From assembly GCA_964017045.1 (NCBI GenBank), contig OZ024810.1, positions 11,277,562-11,341,561 on the forward strand: DNA of 64,000 nucleotides, written 5' to 3'. Under the pieces are notes generated by a model, which was given only the letters and a program-made list of their open reading frames with translations, ran no database searches and was not told where the DNA came from. Made by a program: the position numbers and the translations under genes. Every line of letters begins with the position of its first letter. Position 1 is the stretch's first letter. The stretch comes from Omphiscola glabra. Taxonomy: Eukaryota; Mollusca; Gastropoda; Lymnaeidae. Shown in pieces: positions 12,601 to 28,200 of this stretch.

Positions 12601-15600
12601 AACATTTCCGATGCTATTAAAACTTTCTACTCTTAAACTACATAATCATAACAAACATATTACATACAAATCCATGACACAAAAATTAGACGTAACCTGT
12701 ACAAAGTGAAAAAATCTGAGATACAGTGAGACAAAAAAAATGTGTACTACGATATGGCGAGGGATGACCGAATGGGGAATCTCTGTTCAATTGTGGGCAC
12801 ATATGGCCTTCCATCTCTTATAGTCTATACCAAAAATCACGATGCTTTATAGAAACGGATGATGGACGAACTGAATTCTTTAACATGCCCTCTTTCTGCT
12901 CACACTTACTGAGTATTTTGTTGTGAAAGTGATAAAGGCAGCACAACAAATGGCCATCTAATAAAGAGAATGAGAAAGATTCCTGGAGTTGAGTTGGGAG
13001 GGACATTTACATTTTGCAAAGGCTGGGGCTCAATGACATCAGTGGAAAATGTATCTGATACAGTTAAACTCTTGTCTGAATGTTTCTATCATCCTCCGAA
13101 CTGACTTTTATGCCAGCAAGGCATTGAGAATGATAGCGATAACATCTTAATCACTAAATGTGCTCCATTAAAGTTGCCTTAGAAAGATAAGATGATCACC
13201 TGCTTCGGACATATACAGAATGAAAAGACCAGATGATCAGCTTCTATGATCATGCACAGAATGAAAAGATAAGATGATCATGCACAGAATGAAGAAGTCT
13301 TTAGAAAACAAGGAAACAATAGTTACTCTTTAGAGTGCTGTTTGCTGGGCACATCCTACACCTACCACAGCAGCATATAGATAAGTCTCCAATACATTGA
13401 ATACAAAAGAAAAGAGGAAGCAGGGAAGATCTCTGAAGACTTTGAGGAAGGAATTCCAAAGGGACAGGGATGTGTTAGACATAAGCCTTGACGGTAAGGA
13501 AAATGAAGTCCCAGTCAGATGAAGGTAAGCATCGACTTTTGACTAATGCGCTACATGGTGCCGGGGAAGTAAGACTCAGAATGACCTTTTTAATAAACAG
13601 GCCTGCTTTGTACAGCTAACCTGTGGGTAGAAATACATACCTCTGGGATCAGCATCCATCTTGTAAACTTCTGGTGCCACATAGAAGTCATGATTGTTGA
13701 GACTGGGCAGATGAGACGCTGGTGGAGTGAGAAACTTTATGAAATGGCAACTAATGAAAATAAATACTAATACGGTAGAACATGACTTTTCTGAAACAAT
13801 GGTTATCTGACACAATGGTTATCTGAAACAATGGTTATCTGACAAAATGATTATCTGACACAATGGTTATCTGAAACAATGGTTATCTGAAGCACTGGTT
13901 ATCTAAACTGTCCCTTTCTTTTTTTTTAATGTATGTCATTGCCATGTCATGAAGTATTCTTGTACTTGTACAAGTTCTGGAAAAAATTCAGAAATTTGAA
14001 ACAAGGGAAATTTGGTGACTTCTGTACCATATTTATACACCTTATGTGTATAAGGTAAGGATATATTTTACTCTACACACCAACGTCTTTAATGCAACCT
14101 TTTTGAGGTAGTGTTTGGTTATCTGAAAAAAATCAGGTTGTCCTAACCACCCACTCGTCCCAATGAGCCGGGATAATTGATGTTTTACTTTGTAATGCAA
14201 TAAATAAATAAATATCTTATCATTCTCACAGATGCACTCCCTTTTGCTGTCTATAGATGTCATGTAGTTTCTCAAAAGACTTTTGCCACATGTCTTTAGA
14301 AACATTTGAATTCAATACCATTAATGAGATGACATTTGACTCATATTCACACTTTCTTTTCAATCTGTATAAAACCACCCCATGATTAACATCAAATAAA
14401 ATGAAAATAATGAATAATTACTTTAGAGTTAATTTTTTGTGTGGACATTTTTATGTGTACACTATCAATTTTAACATAACTAGTGAGACTATGGCTATTT
14501 TTTTCATAGACAACAGATTTTTGATCCCGTACTACCAAGTTGGCCGGAGAATGCTGTTTATAGCTCAAGGTATAACTCCTGCTTGCCTAACGAGTCCATT
14601 TGACACATTAGCCCATAGCCGGAAAAGAGTCATGCAACTTTAACATAGCCCACATTTGCATGTGTAATGACTATAATACAGATGATAGAAATCTTGCTGA
14701 AAATGAGTTTGAGACAATTACTCACGTGCATGTTGATGGAGCGTGGCAAGAGCTCCTTCAGGGGATGGGGTTGAAGCCACTTCTGCTGTGACAGGATGTT
14801 CATCCCCCGGGGTTGAAGCCACTCGTGCTATGACATGATGTTCATCCTCCGGGGTCGAAGCCACTTGTGCTATGACATGATGTCCGTAACTAAATTGATC
14901 TTCTGAACTCATGAGTTCTCCTGGTAGGTATGTCATTGGGATTATGAAAAAAAAACATATCATTAATGGATGAAGAGGTCATGTGACTCAAGCGAACAGT
15001 AAGAACAATGACTTTAAGTTTACCGGTTTAAGCCTCCGCCATATTATCTTTTACATTGTACATGACTTCTGACAATATCTGTATCATAAAAAAAAATTAT
15101 TTGGTTGGTTTTCAAAAAAGTTTAATCATGAACGATACCTTCAGTGCTGCTTGCTAGCTGGGCTGTTATCATTGTTACATCAACTGCATCTGTTGGTTTC
15201 TGGAAATCATCCTGCTATAAGGGGATGTTTAAAAAAAAAATGTTTAATTTAGCCGTAATGATGCTTAAAATTCAATTATGACTGACAGCATGTTCTAACA
15301 CATTTCAAGGTTTTATGTTATTATTACTTTTGCCAGGTAATCAAGGCATCATATTGTTATTATTTTTGCCAGGTAATCAAGGTATCATGTTGTTATTATT
15401 TTTCCCAGGTAATCAAGGTATCATGTTGTTATTATTTTTCCCAGGTAACCACCATCAGACTAGCCAGCAACTTGTTTTTCAACTGTGTTTGTGAATAATT
15501 CCGTTTAACTTGAAAAAATCAAGGAGTGGCTTGAAAAAAAAAACGACCACAAATATACGTTACAGTTGTCATTTATGCAAAACTTGAAACAAACATATTG

Positions 15601-16200
15601 AGATTTTAGCATGGAGAATTTTTTCCCGATTGCTGAATATAAGTATTGGTACACACCCTATGGCCCAAGCCACCATGGTGTAAAAGGGTTTAATAGCTTA
15701 TGAGATCTATATAGGATAACAAGGGGTGTTTTCTGTTGTCCAACATTGAGTGGACAGAATTGTTGACATTTTGAAGAATATGTTCAACTTCATGTCCAGT
15801 TGATTTACTTTTAAACTGAGTGCCTTGTTTTAAACCTGTTGCAGAATTTGGTTGCATGTCACATGAGAATGAACCTGAGCCTAAGCCTGACCAATCATAA
15901 TTGGTTTAGCTTCTGATCTGCCATTGGTTCAAGTGTAAATGTTACCAAAAAGTGGAGGAGGTTGACAAGCATGCAGCTGATAATAAACCGGAGTATTTTT
16001 AGTGTTCTATAAAATCAGTCTCATGACAGAGCCAGTAAACTGATGTCCCTAATTTTACTAAAAGGAGATAAAAAACTAAATGACTAAACAAACCGTCTGT
16101 TGATTTGAAGCAGAACTTTCTAAAATAGATTTTTCTGAAATAGAAATGAAAGGATGAAATTTTTTTTTTTTTTAATGTAAGTTAAATAAGGAATATTAAC

Positions 16201-16242
<42 letters not shown>

Positions 16243-19200
16243 TTATGTTATTAAAAAATGTTATTCTTAAAGTTAAATCATATTTTACAGTTTGCTAATA
16301 GAGGAAGACAAAGAAAAAGATGGGAAGATAATATCAAAGAATGGACGGGATTAAAATTAGGCGGTGCTATGCTTAGGGCAGAAGACCGAGAGGAATGGAG
16401 AAGAATAGTGTACATGTCATCTGTGGCGCCCCAATGGTCGAAGGACCAAGGGACCTGAAGATGATGATGAATAGTAAGTTTGAAAAATATGGTAAAACAA
16501 ATATAAAGTTTGCTTACACTTAGATTGAAAATGACTATTTGGAACATTACTTACTTATTCACCAAAATAATTCTAGCAGTTAGTAGAGAAGTATGTACAA
16601 TTTTTTAACTACAAATGAGCAGCGTTAACTACTCTAAATTACCTTCAACAGCAGTAATGTCGTCTAGGTTATCCATGAATGAATCTCCCTGTTTGAAATA
16701 ACTTTTATCAGAGTTTTTGTTTAACTCAAATATTTTACTATAGATGCATAAAGTCACAAAATGAAGCCTGATCTATACAGTTAAGGAGATTAAAAAAGAT
16801 CCATGGCTAAGAACACTGAAATACTTAGGTATAAGACTAAATGACTGAGTGGAGTAGACGTACCCGTAGTGATGAAGGATGGGATCTGTAACTATAGTTT
16901 CCACTTCTATCTGCAGTGACAAGGACAAGATCAGTTTTAGGTATTGCTATTTTTTTAATAAACCCTTAATAATGACATTGTAGTAGAGCATGCTTCAGTA
17001 GTATGTTTTAATGATGCACACACCAGCAGAAACTAATGCTGCAGTAGTATGTTTTAATGATGCACACACCAGCAGAAACTAATGCTGCAGTGGTATGTTT
17101 TAATGATGCACACACCAGCAGAAACTAATGCTTCAGTAGTATGTTTTAATGATGCACACACCAGCAGAAACTAATGCTGCAGTAGTATGTTTTAATGATG
17201 CACACACCAGCAGAAACTAATGCTGCAGTAGTATGTTTTAATGATGCACACACCAGCAGAAACTAATGCTGCAGTGGTATGTTTTAATGATGCACACACC
17301 AGCAGAAACTAATGCTTCAGTAGTATGTTTTAATGATGCACACACCAGCAGAAACTAATGCTGCAGTAGTATGTTTTAATGATGCACACACCAGCAGAAA
17401 CTAATGCTGCAGTGGTATGTTTTAATGATACACACACCAGCAGAAACTAATGCTGCAGTAGTATGTTTTAATGATGCACACACCAGCAGAAACTAATGCT
17501 TCAGTAGTATGTTTTAATGATGCACACACCAGCAGAAACTAATGCTGCAGTGGTATGTTTTAATGATGCACACACCAGCAGAAACTAATGCTGCAGTGGT
17601 ATGTTTTAATGATGCACACACCAGCAGAAACTAATGCTGCAGTGGTATGTTTTAATGATGCACACACCAGCAGAAACTAATGCTGCAGTGGTATGTTTTA
17701 ATGATGCACACACCAGCAGAAACTAATGCTGCAGTGGTATGTTTTAATGATGCACACACCAGCAGAAACTAATGCTGCAGTGGTATGTTTTAATGATGCA
17801 CACACCAGCAGAAACTAATGCTGCAGTGGTATGTTTTAATGATGCACACACCAGCAGAAACTAATGCTGCAGTGGTATGTTTTAATGATGCACACACCAG
17901 CAGAAACTAATGCTGCAGTGGTATGTTTTAATGATGCACACACCAGCAGAAACTAATGCTGCAGTGGTATGTTTTAATGATGCACACACCAGCAGAAACT
18001 AATGCTTCAGTGGTATGTTTTAATGATGCACACACCAGCAGAAACTAATGCTGCAGTGGTATGTTTTAATGATGCACACACCAGCAGAAACTAATGCTGC
18101 AGTGGTATGTTTTAATGATGCACACACCAGCAGAAACTAATGCTTCAGTGGTATGTTTTAATGATGCACACACCAGCAGAAACTAATGCTGCAGTGGTAT
18201 GTTTTAATGATGCACACACCAGCAGAAACTAATGCTGCAGTGGTATGTTTTAATGATGCACACACCAGCAGAAACTAATGCTGCAGTGGTATGTTTTAAT
18301 GATGCACACACCAGCAGAAACTAATGCTGCAGTAGTATGTTTTAATGATGCACACACCAGCAGAAACTAATGCTTCAGTGGTATGTTTTAATGATGCACA
18401 CACCAGCAGAAACTAATGCTGCAGTGGTATGTTTTAATGATGCACACACCAGCAGAAACTAATGCTGCAGTGGTATGTTTTAATGATGCACACACCAGCA
18501 GAAACTAATGCTGCAGTGGTATGTTTTAATGATGCACACACCAGCAGAAACTAATGCTGCAGTGGTATGTTTTAATGATGCACACACCAGCAGAAACTAA
18601 TGCTGCAGTGGTATGTTTTAATGATGCACACACCAGCAGAAACTAATGCTGCAGTGGTATGTTTTAATGATGCACACACCAGCAGAAACTAATGCTGCAG
18701 TGGTATGTTTTAATGATGCACACACCAGCAGAAACTAATGCTGCAGTGGTATGTTTTAATGATGCACACACCAGCAGAAACTAATGCTTCAGTGGTATGT
18801 TTTAATGATGCACACACCAGCAGAAACTAATGCTGCAGTGGTATGTTTTAATGATGCACACACCAGCAGAAACTAATGCTGCAGTGGTATGTTTTAATGA
18901 TGCACACACCAGCAGAAACTAATGCTTCAGTGGTATGTTTTAATGATGCACACACCAGCAGAAACTAATGCTGCAGTGGTATGTTTTAATGATGCACACA
19001 CCAGCAGAAACTAATGCTGCAGTGGTATGTTTTAATGATGCACACACCAGCAGAAACTAATGCTGCAGTGGTATGTTTTAATGATGCACACACCAGCAGA
19101 AACTAATGCTGCAGTGGTATGTTTTAATGATGCACACACCAGCAGAAACTAATGCTGCAGTGGTATGTTTTAATGATGCACACACCAGCAGAAACTAATG

Positions 19201-22200
19201 CTTCAGTGGTATGTTTTAATGATGCACACACCAGCAGAAACTAATGCTGCAGTGGTATGTTTTAATGATGCACACACCAGCAGAAACTAATGCTGCAGTG
19301 GTATGTTTTAATGATGCACACACCAGCAGAAACTAATGCTTCAGTGGTATGTTTTAATGATGCACACACCAGCAGAAACTAATGCTGCAGTGGTATGTTT
19401 TAATGATGCACACACCAGCAGAAACTAATGCTGCAGTGGTATGTTTTAATGATGCACACACCAGCAGAAACTAATGCTTCAGTGGTATGTTTTAATGATG
19501 CACACACCAGCAGAAACTAATGCTGCAGTGGTATGTTTTAATGATGCACACACCAGCAGAAACTAATGCTGCAGTGGTATGTTTTAATGATGCACACACC
19601 AGCAGAAACTAATGCTGCAGTGGTATGTTTTAATGATGCACACACCAGCAGAAACTAATGCTGCAGTAGTATGTTTTAATGATGCACACACCAGCAGAAA
19701 CTAATGCTTCAGTGGTATGTTTTAATGATGCACACACCAGCAGAAACTAATGCTGCAGTGGTATGTTTTAATGATGCACACACCAGCAGAAACTAATGCT
19801 GCAGTGGTATGTTTTAATGATGCACACACCAGCAGAAACTAATGCTGCAGTGGTATGTTTTAATGATGCACACACCAGCAGAAACTAATGCTTCAGTGGT
19901 ATGTTTTAATGATGCACACACCAGCAGAAACTAATGCTGCAGTGGTATGTTTTAATGATGCACACACCAGCAGAAACTAATGCTTCAGTGGTATGTTTTA
20001 ATGATGCACACACCAGCAGAAACTAATGCTTCAGTGGTATGTTTTAATGATGCACACACCAGCAGAAACTAATGCTTCAGTGGTATGTTTTAATGATGCA
20101 CACACCAGCAGAAACTAATGCTGCAGTGGTATGTTTTAATGATGCACACACCAGCAGAAACTAATGCTTCAGTGGTATGTTTTAATGATGCACACACCAG
20201 CAGAAACTAATGCTGCAGTGGTATGTTTTAATGATGCACACACCAGCAGAAACTAATGCTGCAGTGGTATGTTTTAATGATGCACACACCAGCAGAAACT
20301 AATGCTGCAGTGGTATGTTTTAATGATGCACACACCAGCAGAAACTAATGCTTCAGTGGTATGTTTTAATGATACACACACCAGCAGAAACTAATGCTGC
20401 AGTAGTATGTTTTAATGATACACACACCAGCAGAAACTAATGCTTCAGTGGTATGTTTTAATGATGCACACACCAGCAGAAACTAATGCTTCAGTGGTAT
20501 GTTTTAATGATACACACACCAGCAGAAACTAATGCTGCAGTGGTATGTTTTAATGATGCACACACCAGCAGAAACTAATGCTTCAGTGGTATGTTTTAAT
20601 GATGCACACACCAGCAGAAACTAATGCTTCAGTGGTATGTTTTAATGATGCACACACCAGCAGAAACTAATGCTGCAGTGGTATGTTTTAATGATGCACA
20701 CACCAGCAGAAACTAATGCTTCAGTGGTATGTTTTAATGATGCACACACCAGCAGAAACTAATGCTTCAGTAGTATGTTTTAATGATACACACACCAGCA
20801 GAAACTAATGCTGCAGTAGTATGTTTTAATGATACACACACCAGCAGAAACTAATGCTTCAGTGGTATGTTTTAATGATGCACACACCAGCAGAAACTAA
20901 TGCTTCAGTGGTATGTTTTAATGATACACACACCAGCAGAAACTAATGCTGCAGTGGTATGTTTTAATGATGCACACACCAGCAGAAACTAATGCTTCAG
21001 TGGTATGTTTTAATGATGCACACACCAGCAGAAACTAATGCTTCAGTGGTATGTTTTAATGATGCACACACCAGCAGAAACTAATGCTTCAGTGGTATGT
21101 TTTAATGATACACACACCAGCAGAAACTAATGCTTCAGTAGTATGTTTTAATGATACACACACCAGCAGAAACTAATGCTTCAGTAGTATGTTTTAATGA
21201 TACACACACCAGCAGAAACTAATGCTGCAGTAGTATGTTTTAATGATACACACACCAGCAGAAACTAATGCTTCAGTGGTATGTTTTAATGATACACACA
21301 CCAGCAGAAACTAATGCTTCAGTAGTATGTTTTAATGATACACACACCAGCAGAAACTAATGCTGCAGTAGTATGTTTTAATGATACACACACCAGCAGA
21401 AACTAATGCTTCAGTGGTATGTTTTAATGATGCACACACCAGCAGAAACTAATGCTTCAGTGGTATGTTTTAATGATGCACACACCAGCAGAAACTAATG
21501 CTGCAGTGGTATGTTTTAATGATACACACACCAGCAGAAACTAATGCTGCAGTGGTATGTTTTAATGATGCACACACCAGCAGAAACTAATGCTTCAGTG
21601 GTATGTTTTAATGATGCACACACCAGCAGAAACTAATGCTTCAGTGGTATGTTTTAATGATGCACACACCAGCAGAAACTAATGCTTCAGTGGTATGTTT
21701 TAATGATGCACACACCAGCAGAAACTAATGCTTCAGTGGTATGTTTTAATGATGCACACACCAGCAGAAACTAATGCTTCAGTGGTATGTTTTAATGATG
21801 CACACACCAGCAGAAACTAATGCTTCAGTGGTATGTTTTAATGATGCACACACCAGCAGAAACTAATGCTGCAGTGGTATGTTTTAATGATGCACACACC
21901 AGCAGAAACTAATGCTTCAGTGGTATGTTTTAATGATGCACACACCAGCAGAAACTAATGCTTCAGTGGTATGTTTTAATGATGCACACACCAGCAGAAA
22001 CTAATGCTTCAGTGGTATGTTTTAATGATGCACACACCAGCAGAAACTAATGCTGCAGTGGTATGTTTTAATGATACACACACCAGCAGAAACTAATGCT
22101 GCAGTGGTATGTTTTAATGATGCACACACCAGCAGAAACTAATGCTTCAGTGGTATGTTTTAATGATGCACACACCAGCAGAAACTAATGCTTCAGTGGT

Positions 22201-25200
22201 ATGTTTTAATGATGCACACACCAGCAGAAACTAATGCTTCAGTGGTATGTTTTAATGATGCACACACCAGCAGAAACTAATGCTTCAGTGGTATGTTTTA
22301 ATGATGCACACACCAGCAGAAACTAATGCTTCAGTGGTATGTTTTAATGATGCACACACCAGCAGAAACTAATGCTTCAGTGGTATGTTTTAATGATGCA
22401 CACACCAGCAGAAACTAATGCTTCAGTGGTATGTTTTAATGATGCACACACCAGCAGAAACTAATGCTTCAGTGGTATGTTTTAATGATGCACACACCAG
22501 CAGAAACTAATGCTTCAGTGGTATGTTTTAATGATGCACACACCAGCAGAAACTAATGCTTCAGTGGTATGTTTTAATGATGCACACACCAGCAGAAACT
22601 AATGCTTCAGTGGTATGTTTTAATGATGCACACACCAGCAGAAACTAATGCTTCAGTGGTATGTTTTAATGATGCACACACCAGCAGAAACTAATGCTGC
22701 AGTGGTATGTTTTAATGATGCACACACCAGCAGAAACTAATGCTGCAGTGGTATGTTTTAATGATACACACACCAGCAGAAACTAATGCTGCAGTGGTAT
22801 GTTTTAATGATACACACACCAGCAGAAACTAATGCTGCAGTGGTATGTTTTAATGATACACACACCAGCAGAAACTAATGCTGCAGTGGTATGTTTTAAT
22901 GATACACACACCAGCAGAAACTAATGCTGCAGTGGTATGTTTTAATGATACACACACCAGCAGAAACTAATGCTGCAGTGGTATGTTTTAATGATGCACA
23001 CACCAGCAGAAACTAATGCTTCAGTAGTATGTTTTAATGATACACACACCAGCAGAAACTAATGCTGCAGTGGTATGTTTTAATGATGCACACACCAGCA
23101 GAAACTAATGCTTCAGTAGTATGTTTTAATGATGCACACACCAGCAGAAACTAATGCTTCAGTGGTATGTTTTAATGATGCACACACCAGCAGAAACTAA
23201 TGCTTCAGTAGTATGTTTTAATGATGCACACACCAGCAGAAACTAATGCTTCAGTAGTATGTTTTAATGATACACACACCAGCAGAAACTAATGCTTCAG
23301 TGGTATGTTTTAATGATACACACACCAGCAGAAACTAATGCTTCAGTGGTATGTTTTAATGATACACACACCAGCAGAAACTAATGCTTCAGTAGTATGT
23401 TTTAATGATGCACACACCAGCAGAAACTAATGCTTCAGTGGTATGTTTTAATGATGCACACACCAGCAGAAACTAATGCTGCAGTGGTATGTATTAATGA
23501 TGCACACACCAGCAGAAACTAATGCTGCAGTGGTATGTTTTAATGATGCACACACCAGCAGAAACTAATGCTGCAGTGGTATGTTTTAATGATGCACACA
23601 CCAGCAGAAACTAATGCTTCAGTGGTATGTTTTAATGATGCACACACCAGCAGAAACTAATGCTGCAGTGGTATGTTTTAATGATGCACACACCAGCAGA
23701 AACTAATGCTGCAGTGGTATGTTTTAATGATGCACACACCAGCAGAAACTAATGCTTCAGTGGTATGTTTTAATGATGCACACACCAGCAGAAACTAATG
23801 CTTCAGTGGTATGTTTTAATGATGCACACACCAGCAGAAACTAATGCTTCAGTGGTATGTTTTAATGATGCACACACCAGCAGAAACTAATGCTTCAGTG
23901 GTATGTTTTAATGATGCACACACCAGCAGAAACTAATGCTTCAGTGGTATGTTTTAATGATGCACACACCAGCAGAAACTAATGCTTCAGTGGTATGTTT
24001 TAATGATGCACACACCAGCAGAAACTAATGCTTCAGTGGTATGTTTTAATGATGCACACACCAGCAGAAACTAATGCTTCAGTGGTATGTTTTAATGATG
24101 CACACACCAGCAGAAACTAATGCTGCAGTGGTATGTTTTAATGATGCACACACCAGCAGAAACTAATGCTGCAGTGGTATGTTTTAATGATGCACACACC
24201 AGCAGAAACTAATGCTTCAGTGGTATGTTTTAATGATGCACACACCAGCAGAAACTAATGCTTCAGTGGTATGTTTTAATGATGCACACACCAGCAGAAA
24301 CTAATGCTTCAGTGGTATGTTTTAATGATGCACACACCAGCAGAAACTAATGCTTCAGTGGTATGTTTTAATGATGCACACACCAGCAGAAACTAATGCT
24401 TCAGTGGTATGTTTTAATGATGCACACACCAGCAGAAACTAATGCTGCAGTGGTATGTTTTAATGATGCACACACCAGCAGAAACTAATGCTGCAGTGGT
24501 ATGTTTTAATGATGCACACACCAGCAGAAACTAATGCTTCAGTGGTATGTTTTAATGATGCACACACCAGCAGAAACTAATGCTTCAGTGGTATGTTTTA
24601 ATGATGCACACACCAGCAGAAACTAATGCTTCAGTGGTATGTTTTAATGATGCACACACCAGCAGAAACTAATGCTTCAGTGGTATGTTTTAATGATGCA
24701 CACACCAGCAGAAACTAATGCTTCAGTGGTATGTTTTAATGATGCACACACCAGCAGAAACTAATGCTGCAGTGGTATGTTTTAATGATGCACACACCAG
24801 CAGAAACTAATGCTTCAGTGGTATGTTTTAATGATGCACACACCAGCAGAAACTAATGCTGCAGTGGTATGTTTTAATGATGCACACACCAGCAGAAACT
24901 AATGCTGCAGTGGTATGTTTTAATGATGCACACACCAGCAGAAACTAATGCTTCAGTGGTATGTTTTAATGATGCACACACCAGCAGAAACTAATGCTTC
25001 AGTGGTATGTTTTAATGATGCACACACCAGCAGAAACTAATGCTGCAGTGGTATGTTTTAATGATGCACACACCAGCAGAAACTAATGCTTCAGTGGTAT
25101 GTTTTAATGATGCACACACCAGCAGAAACTAATGCTTCAGTGGTATGTTTTAATGATGCACACACCAGCAGAAACTAATGCTTCAGTGGTATGTTTTAAT

Positions 25201-28200
25201 GATGCACACACCAGCAGAAACTAATGCTTCAGTGGTATGTTTTAATGATGCACACACCAGCAGAAACTAATGCTTCAGTGGTATGTTTTAATGATGCACA
25301 CACCAGCAGAAACTAATGCTGCAGTGGTATGTTTTAATGATGCACACACCAGCAGAAACTAATGCTTCAGTGGTATGTTTTAATGATGCACACACCAGCA
25401 GAAACTAATGCTGCAGTGGTATGTTTTAATGATGCACACACCAGCAGAAACTAATGCTTCAGTGGTATGTTTTAATGATGCACACACCAGCAGAAACTAA
25501 TGCTTCAGTGGTATGTTTTAATGATGCACACACCAGCAGAAACTAATGCTTCAGTGGTATGTTTTAATGATGCACACACCAGCAGAAACTAATGCTGCAG
25601 TGGTATGTTTTAATGATGCACACACCAGCAGAAACTAATGCTGCAGTGGTATGTTTTAATGATGCACACACCAGCAGAAACTAATGCTGCAGTGGTATGT
25701 TTTAATGATGCACACACCAGCAGAAACTAATGCTTCAGTGGTATGTTTTAATGATGCACACACCAGCAGAAACTAATGCTGCAGTGGTATGTTTTAATGA
25801 TGCACACACCAGCAGAAACTAATGCTGCAGTGGTATGTTTTAATGATGCACACACCAGCAGAAACTAATGCTTCAGTGGTATGTTTTAATGATGCACACA
25901 CCAGCAGAAACTAATGCTGCAGTGGTATGTTTTAATGATGCACACACCAGCAGAAACTAATGCTGCAGTGGTATGTTTTAATGATGCACACACCAGCAGA
26001 AACTAATGCTGCAGTGGTATGTTTTAATGATGCACACACCAGCAGAAACTAATGCTGCAGTGGTATGTTTTAATGATGCACACACCAGCAGAAACTAATG
26101 CTGCAGTGGTATGTTTTAATGATGCACACACCAGCAGAAACTAATGCTGCAGTGGTATGTTTTAATGATGCACACACCAGCAGAAACTAATGCTGCAGTG
26201 GTATGTTTTAATGATGCACACACCAGCAGAAACTAATGCTTCAGTGGTATGTTTTAATGATGCACACACCAGCAGAAACTAATGCTGCAGTGGTATGTTT
26301 TAATGATGCACACACCAGCAGAAACTAATGCTGCAGTGGTATGTTTTAATGATGCACACACCAGCAGAAACTAATGCTTCAGTGGTATGTTTTAATGATG
26401 CACACACCAGCAGAAACTAATGCTTCAGTGGTATGTTTTAATGATGCACACACCAGCAGAAACTAATGCTTCAGTGGTATGTTTTAATGATGCACACACC
26501 AGCAGAAACTAATGCTTCAGTGGTATGTTTTAATGATGCACACACCAGCAGAAACTAATGCTTCAGTGGTATGTTTTAATGATGCACACACCAGCAGAAA
26601 CTAATGCTTCAGTGGTATGTTTTAATGATGCACACACCAGCAGAAACTAATGCTTCAGTGGTATGTTTTAATGATGCACACACCAGCAGAAACTAATGCT
26701 TCAGTGGTATGTTTTAATGATGCACACACCAGCAGAAACTAATGCTTCAGTGGTATGTTTTAATGATGCACACACCAGCAGAAACTAATGCTTCAGTGGT
26801 ATGTTTTAATGATGCACACACCAGCAGAAACTAATGCTTCAGTGGTATGTTTTAATGATGCACACACCAGCAGAAACTAATGCTGCAGTGGTATGTTTTA
26901 ATGATGCACACACCAGCAGAAACTAATGCTTCAGTGGTATGTTTTAATGATGCACACACCAGCAGAAACTAATGCTGCAGTGGTATGTTTTAATGATGCA
27001 CACACCAGCAGAAACTAATGCTTCAGTGGTATGTTTTAATGATGCACACACCAGCAGAAACTAATGCTGCAGTGGTATGTTTTAATGATGCACACACCAG
27101 CAGAAACTAATGCTTCAGTGGTATGTTTTAATGATGCACACACCAGCAGAAACTAATGCTGCAGTGGTATGTTTTAATGATGCACACACCAGCAGAAACT
27201 AATGCTTCAGTGGTATGTTTTAATGATGCACACACCAGCAGAAACTAATGCTTCAGTGGTATGTTTTAATGATGCACACACCAGCAGAAACTAATGCTTC
27301 AGTGGTATGTTTTAATGATGCACACACCAGCAGAAACTAATGCTGCAGTGGTATGTTTTAATGATGCACACACCAGCAGAAACTAATGCTGCAGTGGTAT
27401 GTTTTAATGATGCACACACCAGCAGAAACTAATGCTTCAGTGGTATGTTTTAATGATGCACACACCAGCAGAAACTAATGCTTCAGTGGTATGTTTTAAT
27501 GATGCACACACCAGCAGAAACTAATGCTGCAGTGGTATGTTTTAATGATGCACACACCAGCAGAAACTAATGCTTCAGTGGTATGTTTTAATGATGCACA
27601 CACCAGCAGAAACTAATGCTGCAGTGGTATGTTTTAATGATGCACACACCAGCAGAAACTAATGCTTCAGTGGTATGTTTTAATGATGCACACACCAGCA
27701 GAAACTAATGCTTCAGTGGTATGTTTTAATGATGCACACACCAGCAGAAACTAATGCTTCAGTGGTATGTTTTAATGATGCACACACCAGCAGAAACTAA
27801 TGCTGCAGTGGTATGTTTTAATGATGCACACACCAGCAGAAACTAATGCTTCAGTGGTATGTTTTAATGATGCACACACCAGCAGAAACTAATGCTGCAG
27901 TGGTATGTTTTAATGATGCACACACCAGCAGAAACTAATGCTTCAGTGGTATGTTTTAATGATGCACACACCAGCAGAAACTAATGCTGCAGTGGTATGT
28001 TTTAATGATGCACACACCAGCAGAAACTAATGCTTCAGTGGTATGTTTTAATGATGCACACACCAGCAGAAACTAATGCTGCAGTGGTATGTTTTAATGA
28101 TGCACACACCAGCAGAAACTAATGCTTCAGTGGTATGTTTTAATGATGCACACACCAGCAGAAACTAATGCTTCAGTGGTATGTTTTAATGATGCACACA

